From positions 62,001 through 126,000 of the forward strand of contig JAUILQ010000001.1 in the NCBI GenBank assembly GCA_030433005.1: 64,000 nt of DNA, in the 5' to 3' direction. Below the pieces are notes generated by a model. That model worked only from the letters and a program-made list of their open reading frames with translations, was not told the origin of the DNA and searched no databases. A program made the position numbers and the translations under genes. Source of the stretch: Alphaproteobacteria bacterium. Lineage in GTDB: Bacteria; Pseudomonadota; Alphaproteobacteria; Kiloniellales; DSM-21159. Of the stretch, positions 8,903 through 18,200 are shown one piece after another (position 1 is the first letter of the stretch; each line of letters opens with the position of its first letter).

Positions 8903-10006
8903 ATGGAGCTGCTGCGAAATCCCTGGCGCGGTGCCGGACTGCCGCCGGAGGCCGGCCTCGCCGCCGGCGCCGTCAGCGCCGACCCGGCCGAGCCGCTGGC
9001 GCTGCTGCGGCGCTGCCCGGCCTTCGCGCCGACGCCGCTGCGCCCGCTGCCGGCCCTCGCGGCCGAGCTCGGCGTCGCCGACCTGCGCGTCAAGGACGAG
9101 AGCGGCCGCATGGGGCTGGGCAGCTTCAAGGCGCTGGGTGCCGCCTACGTGCTGGCCCGCCAGGCGGCGCGACAGCTCGACCGGCCGGATGCCCCGGCCT
9201 CGTCGGAGGCCATGGCAACGGCGCTGGCGGGGCGCACCTACTGCTGCGCCAGCGCCGGCAACCACGGCCTGTCGCTGGCGACCGGCGCGCGGCTGTTCGG
9301 CGCGCGCGGCGTGGTCTTCCTGGCCGAGAGCGTGCCCGAGGCCTTCGCCGGCCGCCTGCGCCGGGCCGGCGCCGAGGTGCGCCGCGCCGGCGCCGCCTAC
9401 GAGGAGGCCATGGCGGCCGCCGAAGAGACCGCGGAGCGGGAGGGCTGGACCCTGCTCTCCGATTCCTCCTGGCCGGGCTACGTCGAGCTGCCGGCGCGGG
9501 TGATGGAGGGCTATCTCGTGGCCGCCGCCGAGGTCGTCGAGGCGCCCTGGGAGCCCGGCCCGCCGAGCCACGTCTTCCTGCAGGCCGGCGTCGGCGGCTT
9601 CGCGGCCGCGATGGCGGCGCTGTTCCGGGCGCGCTGGGGCGACGCGCCGACGATCGCCGTGGTCGAGCCGGCGGCGGCGCGCTGCCTGCTGGAGAGCGTG
9701 CGCGCCGGCCGGCCGGTGCGCGCGCCCGGGCCGGTCTCGACCATGGGGCGCCTGGACTGCAAGGAGGCCTCGCACCTGGCGCTGGGTGCGCTGGCGCGCT
9801 CGGCCGACGCCTTCCTGGCGGTCGAGGACGCGGCCTGCGCCGAGACCGTGGCGCGGCTCGCCGCCGAGGGCCTGTCGACGACGCCCTCGGGCGCGGCCGG
9901 CGTCGCCGGACTGCAGCACCTCGGCGAGGGGCGAGGGGCGCTCGGCCTGGGGCCCGGGTCGCGGGTACTCTGCTTCGTCACCGAGGGTGTGGAGGACGCT
10001 TCATGA
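8903..10006 (+). CDS. PLP-dependent ammonia-lyase, diaminopropionate ammonia-lyase-like
   Basis: A 367-residue fold-type II PLP enzyme. The PLP lysine is K76 in LGSFKALGAAY, the cofactor phosphate/substrate loop is SAGNHG at 117-122, and SDSSWPGYVELP.RVMEGY plus SHVFLQAGVGG match the diaminopropionate ammonia-lyase (YgeX) pattern. E. coli YgeX has TDGNHG; here the catalytic Asp of that loop is Ala, while the second Asp (SDSSW) is kept, so the substrate or stereospecificity may differ. The ATG at 8903 is chosen for the GAGGAG six bases before it. The stop overlaps the next gene's ATG (ATGA), and an Lrp regulator is divergent. Confidence 0.72.
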   Translation: MELLRNPWRGAGLPPEAGLAAGAVSADPAEPLALLRRCPAFAPTPLRPLPALAAELGVADLRVKDESGRMGLGSFKALGAAYVLARQAARQLDRPDAPASSEAMATALAGRTYCCASAGNHGLSLATGARLFGARGVVFLAESVPEAFAGRLRRAGAEVRRAGAAYEEAMAAAEETAEREGWTLLSDSSWPGYVELPARVMEGYLVAAAEVVEAPWEPGPPSHVFLQAGVGGFAAAMAALFRARWGDAPTIAVVEPAAARCLLESVRAGRPVRAPGPVSTMGRLDCKEASHLALGALARSADAFLAVEDAACAETVARLAAEGLSTTPSGAAGVAGLQHLGEGRGALGLGPGSRVLCFVTEGVEDAS

Positions 10007-11187
10007 CTGGCGGAACGACGAGCAAGGGCCCGCCGCCGCGCGGCTTTCCCGTCGAGGAGTTCGAGATGCGCCTGGAGCGTGCCCAGCGCGCCATGGCCGC
10101 CGCCGGCCTCGACGCCCTGCTGCTCTGCACCGAGCCGGAGGTGCGCTGGTTCACCGGCTTCCTGACGCTGTTCTGGCAGAGCCCGACGCGGCCCTGGTTC
10201 CTGGTCGTGCCGAAGGCCGGCAAGCCGGTCGCGGTGATCCCGGAGATCGGCGCGCCGGTGATGGCGCGGACCTGGATCGAGGACATCCGCAGCTGGCCGG
10301 CGCCGCAGCCCGACGACGAGGGCATCTCGCTGCTCGCCGGGGCGCTGCGCGAGCTGGCCGGGGAGGGCGGCCGGATCGGTCTGCCGATGGGCCACGAGTC
10401 GAGCCTGCGCATGCCGCTCGCCGACCTGGAGCGCCTGAAGGCCTGGCTGCCGGATAGCGCCTGGGCCGATGCGACGCCGCTGATCCACGGCCTGCGCCGC
10501 ATCAAGTCCGAGCGCGAGATCGCCAAGATCGCCCATGTCTGCGGCCTCGCCTCCGCCGGCTTCGAGGGGCTCGGCGGCTGGCTCGCCGAGGGCATGAGCC
10601 TCGCCGAGGTGTTTCGCGGCTTCCGCCGCGACCTGATCGGCCGCGGCGCCGACGACGTGCCCTACCTGGTCGGGGCCGGCGCGCCGGCGGGCTACGCCGA
10701 CGTCATCTCGCCGCCCTCCGAGCGGCCGCTCGAGGCTGGCGACGTGGTGATGATGGATACCGGGGCGACCTTCGACGGCTACTGGTGTGACTTCGACCGC
10801 AACGTCGCGCTCGGCCAGGCCGACGACAGGGCGAAGCGGGCCTACGAGACGCTGTGGCGCGCGACCGAGGCGGGCCTCGCGGCGGCGCGGCCGGGCGCCA
10901 CCTGCGCGGATCTCTTCCGCGCCATGGCCGCGGTGATCGAGGACGCGGGCTACCGCGCCGGCAACGTCGGCCGCTTCGGCCACGGCCTCGGCATGCAGTT
11001 GACCGAGCATCCCTCGCACGCGCTCTGGGACCGCACCGTCCTGGAGCCCGGCATGGTGCTCACCCTGGAGCCGGGCCTGGAGTTCGCCCCCGGCCTCGGC
11101 CAGGTCCACGAGGAGGACATCGTCGTGCGCGCGGGCGGTGCCGAGCTGCTGACCCGCCGCGCCCCGCCGGAGCTGCCGGTGCTCTGA
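10003..11187 (+). CDS. M24 family metallopeptidase (Xaa-Pro dipeptidase/creatinase-like)
   Basis: A 394-residue protein: an N-terminal creatinase domain (residues 20-165) followed by the pita-bread M24 catalytic domain. The five metal ligands are visible: two Asp in MMDTGATFDGYWCDFD (about 251 and 262), His in FGHGLGMQ (about 327), Glu in LTLEPG and Glu in HEEDIVV. It could be a proline dipeptidase, or an amidohydrolase of the DoeA/EutD ectoine hydrolase type, which also lie beside AsnC/Lrp regulators; but no DoeB-like deacetylase is here. Translation is coupled to the ammonia-lyase-like gene by an ATGA overlap. Confidence 0.85.
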   Translation: MTGGTTSKGPPPRGFPVEEFEMRLERAQRAMAAAGLDALLLCTEPEVRWFTGFLTLFWQSPTRPWFLVVPKAGKPVAVIPEIGAPVMARTWIEDIRSWPAPQPDDEGISLLAGALRELAGEGGRIGLPMGHESSLRMPLADLERLKAWLPDSAWADATPLIHGLRRIKSEREIAKIAHVCGLASAGFEGLGGWLAEGMSLAEVFRGFRRDLIGRGADDVPYLVGAGAPAGYADVISPPSERPLEAGDVVMMDTGATFDGYWCDFDRNVALGQADDRAKRAYETLWRATEAGLAAARPGATCADLFRAMAAVIEDAGYRAGNVGRFGHGLGMQLTEHPSHALWDRTVLEPGMVLTLEPGLEFAPGLGQVHEEDIVVRAGGAELLTRRAPPELPVL

Positions 11188-11205
11188 GCGGCCAGGCCCC
11201 GGCCG

Positions 11206-11628
11206 CTACCCCTCCTGCCAGGGGTCGAGGACGGGCACGCCGACGGCCTCGAAGGGTTGGCGGTCGCGGGTCGCGACCGTGAGCCCGTGGACCTGGGCGA
11301 TCGCGGCGATCTGACCGTCGGCGAAGGAGAGTGCCTCGCCCCTGGCCTGCGCGCGCAGGCTCAGGCCGGCCAATGCCCGGGCCGCGTCCCGGTCGAAGGC
11401 CAGGATGCGGGGCCCGAACAGGCGGTCGAGCAGGTTGGCCAGCGCGTCGTCGAGGCCGTCGCGCCGGCGCCCGGCCGGCAGCCGTGCGATGCCGACCAGC
11501 AGCTCGTCCAAGCTGGTGGCGCTCAGGTAGAGGCTCTCGGCGGCCTGGGCGTCGAGCCAGGCGACCACCCTGGGCTCGCCGCGTGCCTTAATCGGCTCGG
11601 ACACGACGTTGGTGTCGAGCAGGATCAC
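11206..11628 (-). CDS. PIN-domain toxin, VapC/FitB-like
   Basis: A 140-residue PIN-domain ribonuclease. Acidic catalytic residues are visible at D5 (MILLDTNVVSE), E42 (SLDELLVGI), D near 100 (LSFADGQIAA) and D near 118 (VATRDRQPFE). The length and the DTNVVSE start are typical of FitB/VapC toxins, which cut tRNA or other RNA when freed from the antitoxin. The start ATG overlaps the antitoxin stop by four bases (ATGA), the usual antitoxin-first order. All catalytic residues are present, so the toxin looks intact. Confidence 0.85.
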   Translation of the reverse strand: MILLDTNVVSEPIKARGEPRVVAWLDAQAAESLYLSATSLDELLVGIARLPAGRRRDGLDDALANLLDRLFGPRILAFDRDAARALAGLSLRAQARGEALSFADGQIAAIAQVHGLTVATRDRQPFEAVGVPVLDPWQEG

Positions 11629-11864
11629 CCGAAGTCGGTCGGCTCGATGGGTGAAGGGTCGCGCTGCGGCTCGAGGTCCAGGCCGTCGAGGGCGGCGCCG
11701 AAGGCGGCGAGCGCCGAGCCGACCCGCAGCCGCTCGTCCGGTCGGACGGCGGCTTCCAGGATCGCCCGGATCTCGGCCTCCGTGCTTCGGCCGTGGGCCG
11801 CCGCCCGCGCCTTGAGGGCACGATGAACTGCGTCTGGCAGGTTGCGCACGGTCACGGCCGCCAT
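11625..11864 (-). CDS. Antitoxin, FitA/ribbon-helix-helix type
   Basis: A 79-residue antitoxin. The N-terminal ribbon-helix-helix (VTVRNLPDAVHRALKARAAAHGRSTEAEI..IL) is the FitA-type DNA-binding and dimer domain, and the acidic C-terminal tail (LDLEPQRDPSPIEPTDF) would cover the PIN toxin's active site. It neutralises the toxin and represses the operon with it. GATATC palindromes lie directly upstream and are likely operator sites. Confidence 0.85.
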   Translation of the reverse strand: MAAVTVRNLPDAVHRALKARAAAHGRSTEAEIRAILEAAVRPDERLRVGSALAAFGAALDGLDLEPQRDPSPIEPTDFG

Positions 11865-11894
11865 CGACGAGATCCCTGTCCTGTCACAGGCGAT

Positions 11895-11922
11895 GATATC
11901 GCCATGGAAATTTTGATATCAA
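11895..11922. promoter_or_regulatory. Paired GATATC palindromes before the toxin-antitoxin operon
   Basis: GATATC at 11895-11900 and TTGATATCAA at 11913-11922 lie 20 bases apart, two helical turns, directly upstream of the FitA-like start. The spacing and palindromes suit cooperative binding of ribbon-helix-helix antitoxin dimers. Functional role is inferred. Confidence 0.45.
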
Positions 11923-11932
11923 GACACGGGCT

Positions 11933-12661
11933 CTACGCCCCCTTCTCCTCGAGGAAGGCGCGGATCAGCGCCCGGTACCGTTGGCCGTCGAAGCTCGGGA
12001 AGTGGCCGCCGTGGACGACGCGCACCGGCAGGTCGTGGATCCGCTTCATCGTGGCGACGTAGGCCGCGATGTCGGAGTGGTAGGCGTCGTCGATCAGCGG
12101 GCCGTCGTAGACCGTGTCGCCGGAGAACAGCACGCCGCTCGCCGGCTCCCAGAGCATGATGCCGCCCGGCGAGTGGCCCGGGCAGTGGATCACCTCGAAC
12201 TGCCGGTCGCCGAGGTCGACGACGTCGCCGTGCTCCAGCACCCGGGTCGCCGGCGCGGCGCGCACGGCGTACTCGGTCGAGCGGTAGGGCGCCGGCGGCA
12301 GGGCGTCGAAGATCTCGTCGGTGACGTAGGGGTCGGCGAGCGTCGCGGCGTTGGCGGGGCGGGCCAGGATCGCCGCCTCGTCGCGGTGCACGCAGCGCTC
12401 GTCGAACTCGTGGTGGCAGCCGATGTGGTCGAAGTGGGTGTGGCTGGCGACCGCGACGAGCGGGCGCTCGGTGACCAGCGGCACCTGCGCGCGCAGGCTG
12501 ACCACGCCCATGCCGCTGTCGACCAGCAGGTCGCGGTCGCGCCCGCGCACGTGCCAGAGGTTGCAGCGGTAGAAGGCCTTTATGAAGGGCTCCTCGATCA
12601 GCGTGACGCCGTCGTCGAGGCGTCTCACGGCGTACCAGTCGCCGGCCGCGATGCGCTCCAT
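11933..12661 (-). CDS. Metallo-beta-lactamase-fold hydrolase
   Basis: A 242-residue MBL-fold protein. The zinc motif is HTHFDHIG near residue 82, with the later ligands in HCPGHSPGG, SGDTVYDGP and VVHGGH. This glyoxalase II-like arrangement is found in hydrolases of thioesters, lactones and related compounds. No signal peptide is seen. It is the third gene of a leftward group with an acetyltransferase and an N-formylglutamate amidohydrolase; the 17-base gap to the acetyltransferase gene suggests co-transcription. The substrate cannot be assigned. Confidence 0.83.
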   Translation of the reverse strand: MERIAAGDWYAVRRLDDGVTLIEEPFIKAFYRCNLWHVRGRDRDLLVDSGMGVVSLRAQVPLVTERPLVAVASHTHFDHIGCHHEFDERCVHRDEAAILARPANAATLADPYVTDEIFDALPPAPYRSTEYAVRAAPATRVLEHGDVVDLGDRQFEVIHCPGHSPGGIMLWEPASGVLFSGDTVYDGPLIDDAYHSDIAAYVATMKRIHDLPVRVVHGGHFPSFDGQRYRALIRAFLEEKGA

Positions 12662-12678
12662 GGGGCGGCTCCTCAGTC

Positions 12679-13263
12679 CTAGCTCTGCGGGGGCGTCGTC
12701 TCGCCGGGGCCGAGAGCGCGCTGCAGGAACACCGAGTCGAGCCAGCGGCCGTGCTTCCAGCCGACCGAGGCGAGCAGGCCGGTGCGCCGGAAGCCGAGCG
12801 CCTCGTGCAGGCCGATCGAGGCGGCGTTGGCGCTGTCGCCGACGATGGCGATCAGCTGGCGGTAGCCGAGCGCCTCGCAGCGCGCGACCAGCGTGCCGAG
12901 CAGCAGCCGGCCGATGCCCCGGCGCGCCTGGTCCGGCGCCACGTAGACCGAGACCTCCAGCGTGTGGCGGTAGGCCGGGCGCGGCCGGTAGGGGCCGGCG
13001 TAGCAGTACCCGGCGACCGCGCCGTCGCGCTCGGCGACCAGGTAGGGCAGGCCGCGGGCCAGCAGGCCGGCGCGGCGCGCCGTCATCTCGGCGAGGTCGG
13101 GCGGCTCCAGCTCGAAGGAGGCGCTGCCGTGCACCACGTGGTGGGCGTAGATCGCCTGGATCGCCGGCAGGTCGGCCTCGGCGGCATCCCGTATCGAGGC
13201 GCCGGCGGCCGCCGCCTCGGCGGCGCGGGGGTCGGCGGGAGCGGGCTCGTCGGCGAGGCTCAT
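12679..13263 (-). CDS. GNAT N-acetyltransferase, phosphinothricin acetyltransferase-like
   Basis: A 194-residue acetyltransferase whose GNAT domain starts near residue 24 (IRDAAEADLPAIQAIYAHHV). The pattern YCYAGPYRPRPAY...EVSVYVAP..ARRGIGR.LL, followed by IAIVGDSANAASIGLHEALGF, matches the PAT/Bar-MddA family that acetylates phosphinothricin or methionine sulfone/sulfoximine with acetyl-CoA. The acetyl-CoA loop is RRGIGR. The ATG overlaps the end of the upstream amidohydrolase gene by four bases, so they are co-translated. Natural substrate is unknown. Confidence 0.87.
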   Translation of the reverse strand: MSLADEPAPADPRAAEAAAAGASIRDAAEADLPAIQAIYAHHVVHGSASFELEPPDLAEMTARRAGLLARGLPYLVAERDGAVAGYCYAGPYRPRPAYRHTLEVSVYVAPDQARRGIGRLLLGTLVARCEALGYRQLIAIVGDSANAASIGLHEALGFRRTGLLASVGWKHGRWLDSVFLQRALGPGETTPPQS

Positions 13264-14165
13264 TGCGCGGCGGCCAGGCTGCCCTGCGCCGTCTCGCCGA
13301 GCGCCTGCATCAGCGCGGTCATGTCCTCGGCGAGGCCGGCCAGGCCCGGTCCCCGGGCGATGCGCTCCTCGTCCATGTAGAGCGCGCGGTTGATCTCGAT
13401 CTGCAGCGCGTGCAGGTCCTCCTCGGGCCGGCCGTAGTGGCGCGTCACGAAGCCGCCGGAGTAGGGCTTGTTGCGCGACACGCGGTAGCCGCGCCGGGTC
13501 AGGAAGGCGGCCGCGGCCTCGCTGATCGCCGGGTCGCAGGCGGTGCCGTGGCAGTCGCCGAGCACGATGTCGTAGCGCAGGCCGCCGTGGTCGCGCTCCA
13601 TCGGCCCGCCGCTCGAGGGCATCGAGTGGGCGTCGAGCAGCAGGCAGTAGCCGAAGCCCGCACGGGTCCGCTCGACCAGCTCGCGCAGCGCCGCGTGGTA
13701 GGGCCAGTAGCAGTCCTGGATGCGCTGCAGCGCCTGGGAGAACTTCAGCTTGTCGCGGTAGATGTCGGCGCCGCTGGCGACCACGCGGGCGATCGTGCCG
13801 AGCCCGGCGGCGACCCGCGGCGAGCGGGTGTTGACGTAGTCGGGCAGGCGGTCGGCGAACATCGCCGGGTCGAGCTCGAAGGGCTCGCGGTTCGGGTCGA
13901 CGAAGGCGCGCGGGAAGAGGGCGCGCAGCAGCGGCACGCCGATCCCGGGCGCGGCGGCGAAGATCTCGTCGACGAAGGAGTCCTCGCTGCGCCGCAGCGC
14001 CAGCGGGTCGAGCCGCGAGGCGGCGACGAAGGCGGCCGGGTAGTCGCTGCCGCTGTGCGGGCTGGCGACGACCAGCGGCAGGCGCTGCTCGCCGGGCGAG
14101 AGCACCTGGTGGGAGCCGCCTTGCGGGGCGCTTGTGGGACCGGCCGTCAGGGCGCTGGAATCCAT
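13260..14165 (-). CDS. N-formylglutamate amidohydrolase family protein
   Basis: A 301-residue protein of the N-formylglutamate amidohydrolase (HutG-like) family. Diagnostic blocks are VVASPHSGSDYP, RSEDSFVDE, PRAFVDPNREPFELD, CLLLDAHSMPS and FVTRHYG....HALQIEINRALYMDE; the His and Glu/Asp residues in these blocks are the likely zinc ligands. In histidine degradation such enzymes release formate and glutamate from N-formylglutamate, but no other hut gene is in the window, so the real substrate may be another N-acyl amino acid. It is the first gene of the leftward group down to 11933. Confidence 0.85.
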   Translation of the reverse strand: MDSSALTAGPTSAPQGGSHQVLSPGEQRLPLVVASPHSGSDYPAAFVAASRLDPLALRRSEDSFVDEIFAAAPGIGVPLLRALFPRAFVDPNREPFELDPAMFADRLPDYVNTRSPRVAAGLGTIARVVASGADIYRDKLKFSQALQRIQDCYWPYHAALRELVERTRAGFGYCLLLDAHSMPSSGGPMERDHGGLRYDIVLGDCHGTACDPAISEAAAAFLTRRGYRVSRNKPYSGGFVTRHYGRPEEDLHALQIEINRALYMDEERIARGPGLAGLAEDMTALMQALGETAQGSLAAAQ

Positions 14166-14421
14166 CGAGTCCGAAGAGGCTTGTCGTTGGCAGCTTGTTT
14201 ACGCATTCGCCGCTAGGCTGTCACCTGAGCAAGAATGCCGCGTCGGCTTGCGTCTGAGAAGCGCTCTCGCGATGCGGCAGTCGGCATGGCATAGTCCGGC
14301 GCGGTCCCGCGCTCCCCGGCTTCGGTCCGGGCGGCGGGGCCTCGTCGCTTTCCCGTTCGGCCGGGCCCCCGCTTTCCGGGGACCGGCCGTCCCGTTGACC
14401 TGGACGAGGTGGCTGGCCGCG

Positions 14422-14787
14422 ATGGCCCGAATTCTACTGGCCGAAGACGATCAGGGGCTGCGCACCTTCCTCGCCGCCTCGCTGCGCAACGCCGGGCACC
14501 AGGTCGAGGACGTCGGCGACGGCCTGGTCGCCGAGGGCCTTCTCGACGAGGGACCCTACGACCTGCTGCTCGCCGACGTGGTGATGCCCGGGCTCGACGG
14601 CGTCGAGCTGGCGCGCCGCGCCGCCGAGCGCCAGCCCGGCCTGCGCATCGTCTTCATCACCGGCTTCGCCGCCGTCGCCCTGCAGGGCCGCGACCGCCAC
14701 CGCCTGGGCGCGCGCGTGCTGTCCAAGCCCTTCCACCTGCGCGAGCTGGTGCAGGAGGTCGAGACGGTGCTGGCCGAGGTTTCCTGA
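14422..14787 (+). CDS. cpdR: Single-domain response regulator CpdR
   Basis: A 121-residue receiver domain with no output domain. The acidic pocket is E8-D9-D10 (LLAEDD), the phosphoacceptor is D52 (LLADVVMPGLDG), and FITGFAAVAL...VLSKPFHLRELV is highly characteristic of CpdR. In Caulobacter and rhizobia CpdR, when unphosphorylated, primes ClpXP for degradation of cell-cycle proteins and is phosphorylated through CckA-ChpT. The start ATG is placed by the receiver fold. A tRNA-Val follows, an arrangement with no obvious functional link. Confidence 0.88.
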   Translation: MARILLAEDDQGLRTFLAASLRNAGHQVEDVGDGLVAEGLLDEGPYDLLLADVVMPGLDGVELARRAAERQPGLRIVFITGFAAVALQGRDRHRLGARVLSKPFHLRELVQEVETVLAEVS

Positions 14788-14936
14788 GGCCGCCGTCGCC
14801 CCGGCAAGAGGCCGGGCGACGAAAAGCTGCCGATCAAAAGCTGCGGGCAGGCCCTTGCACCGGCCAACGGCCGATGCTAAATGCCTGCCTCCCGCCGGAC
14901 GGAAGGGCCCTTCGGGCCGCCGGTCCAACCCCATGG

Positions 14937-15011
14937 GGGCGCGTAGCTCAGCGGGAGAGCACTACGTTGACATCGTAGGGGTCGCTGGTTCAATCCCAGC
15001 CGCGCCCACCA
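14937..15011 (+). tRNA. tRNA-Val (anticodon GAC)
   Basis: A full cloverleaf with encoded CCA: acceptor GGGCGCG / CGCGCCC, D arm GCTC...GAGC, anticodon stem CTACG / CGTAG with loop TTGACAT (anticodon GAC, Val GUC), T arm GCTGG-TTCAATC-CCAGC, discriminator A and CCA at 15009-15011. A weak promoter (TTGCAC at 14855, TAAATG at 14878, 17-base spacer) lies upstream. Confidence 0.97.
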
Positions 15012-15235
15012 TCGCCACCCTAGAGCGGGCCGCGAACCCGGATCGACCGGCGCCGTGCCGGCTCCGCCGGCTGTCTCGCAAGCGCCTCGGCACGCCCTCG
15101 TCGCCGATAGGCCGCGGCTCGAACAGGGTGTAGCCTTCCGGAAATGGCGGAGCGACCGCCGCGAAGCCGTCTCGCGATGCGGGAAGGGGCCGGAGCCGTC
15201 GGCCGCGTGGGCTCCGATTGCGATGGGGGGAGTTC

Positions 15236-18200
15236 ATGAGGATCTATCACGGCCGGCGGGCCGGGGCGTGCCGGCTCGGCCTCCCGATCCTGTGCGGAGC
15301 GCTGGCATTCTTCCTCTTCCTCGGCACGACGGCCCTCTCGCGCGCCTCGGAGGAGGCGCTTGCCCGGCCGCAATGCCCGCCCACCCCGGAAGACCGGGTG
15401 TTCCTGCCCTGCGGCGAGGCCGTGTCCTACCAGCCGAGGCTGGGCGTGGCGATCGCGCCCTACGGCGGCGAGCCGCTGCCGTCCGACGGGGCGCTCCTGG
15501 ATCTCACCGCCGGCGAGCGCGCCCTGCGCTCGCGCGACGGGCTGCTCGCGGCAGAGCTGCGGCTGACCACCGGCACGCTCGACAGGCCGATGCTGGTCGG
15601 CTCGAAGCCCTATCGGATCGCCAGTTACGAGGGCCAGAACCGCCTCGGCGGCGTCGTGGCGTCCTACAACGGGGTGTTCCCCGGTCCGACCCTGCTGATC
15701 CAGCCGGGCGACACCCTGCGGCTCGACATCGTGGACGAGCGGATGCCGAACGCGGTCCTGCAGGCGAGCGATCTGCATTTCGATCCGACCGAGCCGGTGC
15801 CCGACGCCTCGAACCTGCACACCCATGGCCTGCTGGTCAGCCCGACGGGCGAGGGCGACAACGTCTACCGCGCCTTCCTGCCGGGCAATCGCTACCGGAC
15901 CGAGGTGCGGCTGGGCGAGGAGCACACCGAGGGGATGAACTGGTACCACCCGCACATGCACGGCTCGACGGCGCCGCAGGTCTTCGGCGGGATGGCCGGG
16001 CTGATCCAGGTCGGAGACGTGGCCGCACCGCAGCACCGGCCGGCGATCGAGGGTCTCGTCCGGCGCCAGCTGGTGCTCAGCGGCCTGGCTCTGGCGCCGT
16101 CCGCGGAGGATCCCGAGGTGTTCCTGCTGGGCCCGGTCGGCAACGCCACCAGCCCGACCCTGACGGATCCCAACCCGGCCGCCGCGGCCGGCGGAGTCCG
16201 CACCGCGCCCGACTACCGTCCCAGCCATCTGGTCAACGGCCAGCTCAACCCGACGATCGCGATGCGGCCGAACGAGACCCAGGTCTGGACCGGCATCAAC
16301 GTCAATGCCTCCTCGGCCTATTCGCTGGCGCTGGTCAGGCTCCGGGCGGACGGCACCGTCGACCCGGACAGCCCGCTGTTCCGCACGACGATGCTGGCCC
16401 AGGACGGCAACGACCGCTACGCGCCGGTCGCCGGATATCTGGTCAAGCATCGCGACATGATGAAGGACTACTTCATCGGTCCGGGGCAGCGGCTCACCTG
16501 GGCGATCACGGCGCCGTCGGCGCCCGGCACCTATCACCTGATCAACGCCACCGACCATGCCTACGCCCGGCAGGTCCCGAACCTGCCGGCCATGCTGACC
16601 TTCCAGCCGCCGCAGTCCTTCGTGCCCTCGCTGGTGCTGGCGACGGTCGAAGTAGAGGGCGCAGCGGACGGGCGCGCGCATCCGGCGTTCGAGCCGACGG
16701 AGGCCCCCGGCTTTGCCGACGCCGAGCCGTCCCTGACCCGCGACATCGCCTTCGACTTCGACGAACAGTACCTGCGCGGCCGGGTCAATTTCGGATACTT
16801 CCCGAACAACGCCGTGATCCAGGGCTACTCCGGCGACATCGAGCGCTGGATCGTCAGCACCTACTCGCAGGTCGCCCACCCGATCCATATCCACCAGGGC
16901 GACTTCGTCGTCGAGAAAGTCGAGTACTACAGGGATCAGGCCCTGACGAAGCTGCGCACCGACCTGCCCGAGAACCCCGTCGTCTATCCCTTCACGCGGG
17001 TCGTCGACACGCTGACCCTGCCGGGGCGCAGCAAGGTGCACCTGCGGATGAAGGCCTCGGCGTTCCCCGGCAAGTTCGTCATGCATTGTCACATGCTGCC
17101 GCACGAGGACAGCGGCATGATGGCGTCGGTCGCGATCTCGCGGCCGCGTGCGGAGGAATTGGTCGCGATCGGTGCCGGTGCGGGAGATCCGCCGCTGGTC
17201 AGCGTCGTCGAGGCGGCGAGCGGACGCGAGGTCGCCCGCTTCCTGGCGTTCTCCGAGAGCTTCCGCGGCGGGATCGACGTCGACAGCGGCAACGCACTCG
17301 GCGGCTACGGCGCCCTTCTCGCGGTGGCCCCCGGGCGCGGCACGCCGCTGGTCCGGCTGCTCGACCCGGCCGAGCCCGGGCAGAGCGTCCTCGAGATCCA
17401 TCCCTTCGGCGGCAGCGGCGACGGCGCTTCGGTGGCGCTCGGCGACGTCGACGGGGACGCGGTCGACGAGATCGTGGTCGGGTCCGGTCGCGGGACGGTC
17501 CCCTCGGTCGCGGTCTACGAGGCCGTCGGAGCGGAGGGCGGCTGGCGCGCGGAGCTGAAGCTGGAGGTTCCGGTCTTCGACCGCTCGTACGGGATCGGCG
17601 GAGTCCGCGTCGCGGTCGAGGACATCGACGGCGACAACTGGAGCGACATCGTGATCGGCAGCGGTCCGGGCGTGCGCAACCGCGTCTCGGTGCTGAGCGG
17701 CCAGTTGCTCTCGGAGGCGACGCTTCGGCCGGGCGATTTCTCCGCCGCCACCGGCGATCCGAGCCTGGACCGCGACCTGAAGCTCTCGATCTGCTCGGCG
17801 ACCGGCGAGAGCGCGGTGATCGCAGACCTCCTGGATCCCCTGCCCGGAACCAGCGGCCTCAACGTGGCCGCCGGCATGCTGGGCGCGGGCTTCGCGACCT
17901 ATCCGCCGCTGACCGAGGTCGGATTCAATCCCGTCGTCGAGCACTCCTATCGTTCGCAGGTCGTCGTCAGTCGTGCCGACGCGCGGCGGGACCCCGAGGT
18001 CGCAATCTTCGAATACCTCGGCCCGGGCGGTCACGACCACGAGGCGCCCGCGGTCGATGTCGGCGCCTTGCTCCGGCCGATTCGCCTGTTCACGCCGTTT
18101 CCGGGCGAGCGCTCCCGGGAGGGTGGCTTGACGCTGGCCACCGGCCTAGTCTCGGCAGCGGACCCGGACACCCCTGTGACCGGCCTGATCTCAGCGATCG

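Noticed and set aside
14788..14936. GAAGGGCCCTTC and nearby hairpins between cpdR and tRNA-Val considered as a terminator or small RNA
   Set aside because: The stem is a short self-complementary palindrome without a T-run and lies in the likely tRNA leader; nothing more can be supported.
15020..18040. A 1006-codon open frame on the strand opposite the multicopper oxidase
   Set aside because: It is antisense to a gene with complete copper motifs and a signal peptide. Its protein is Arg/His/Asp-rich low-complexity sequence, as is usual for antisense frames in G+C-rich DNA.
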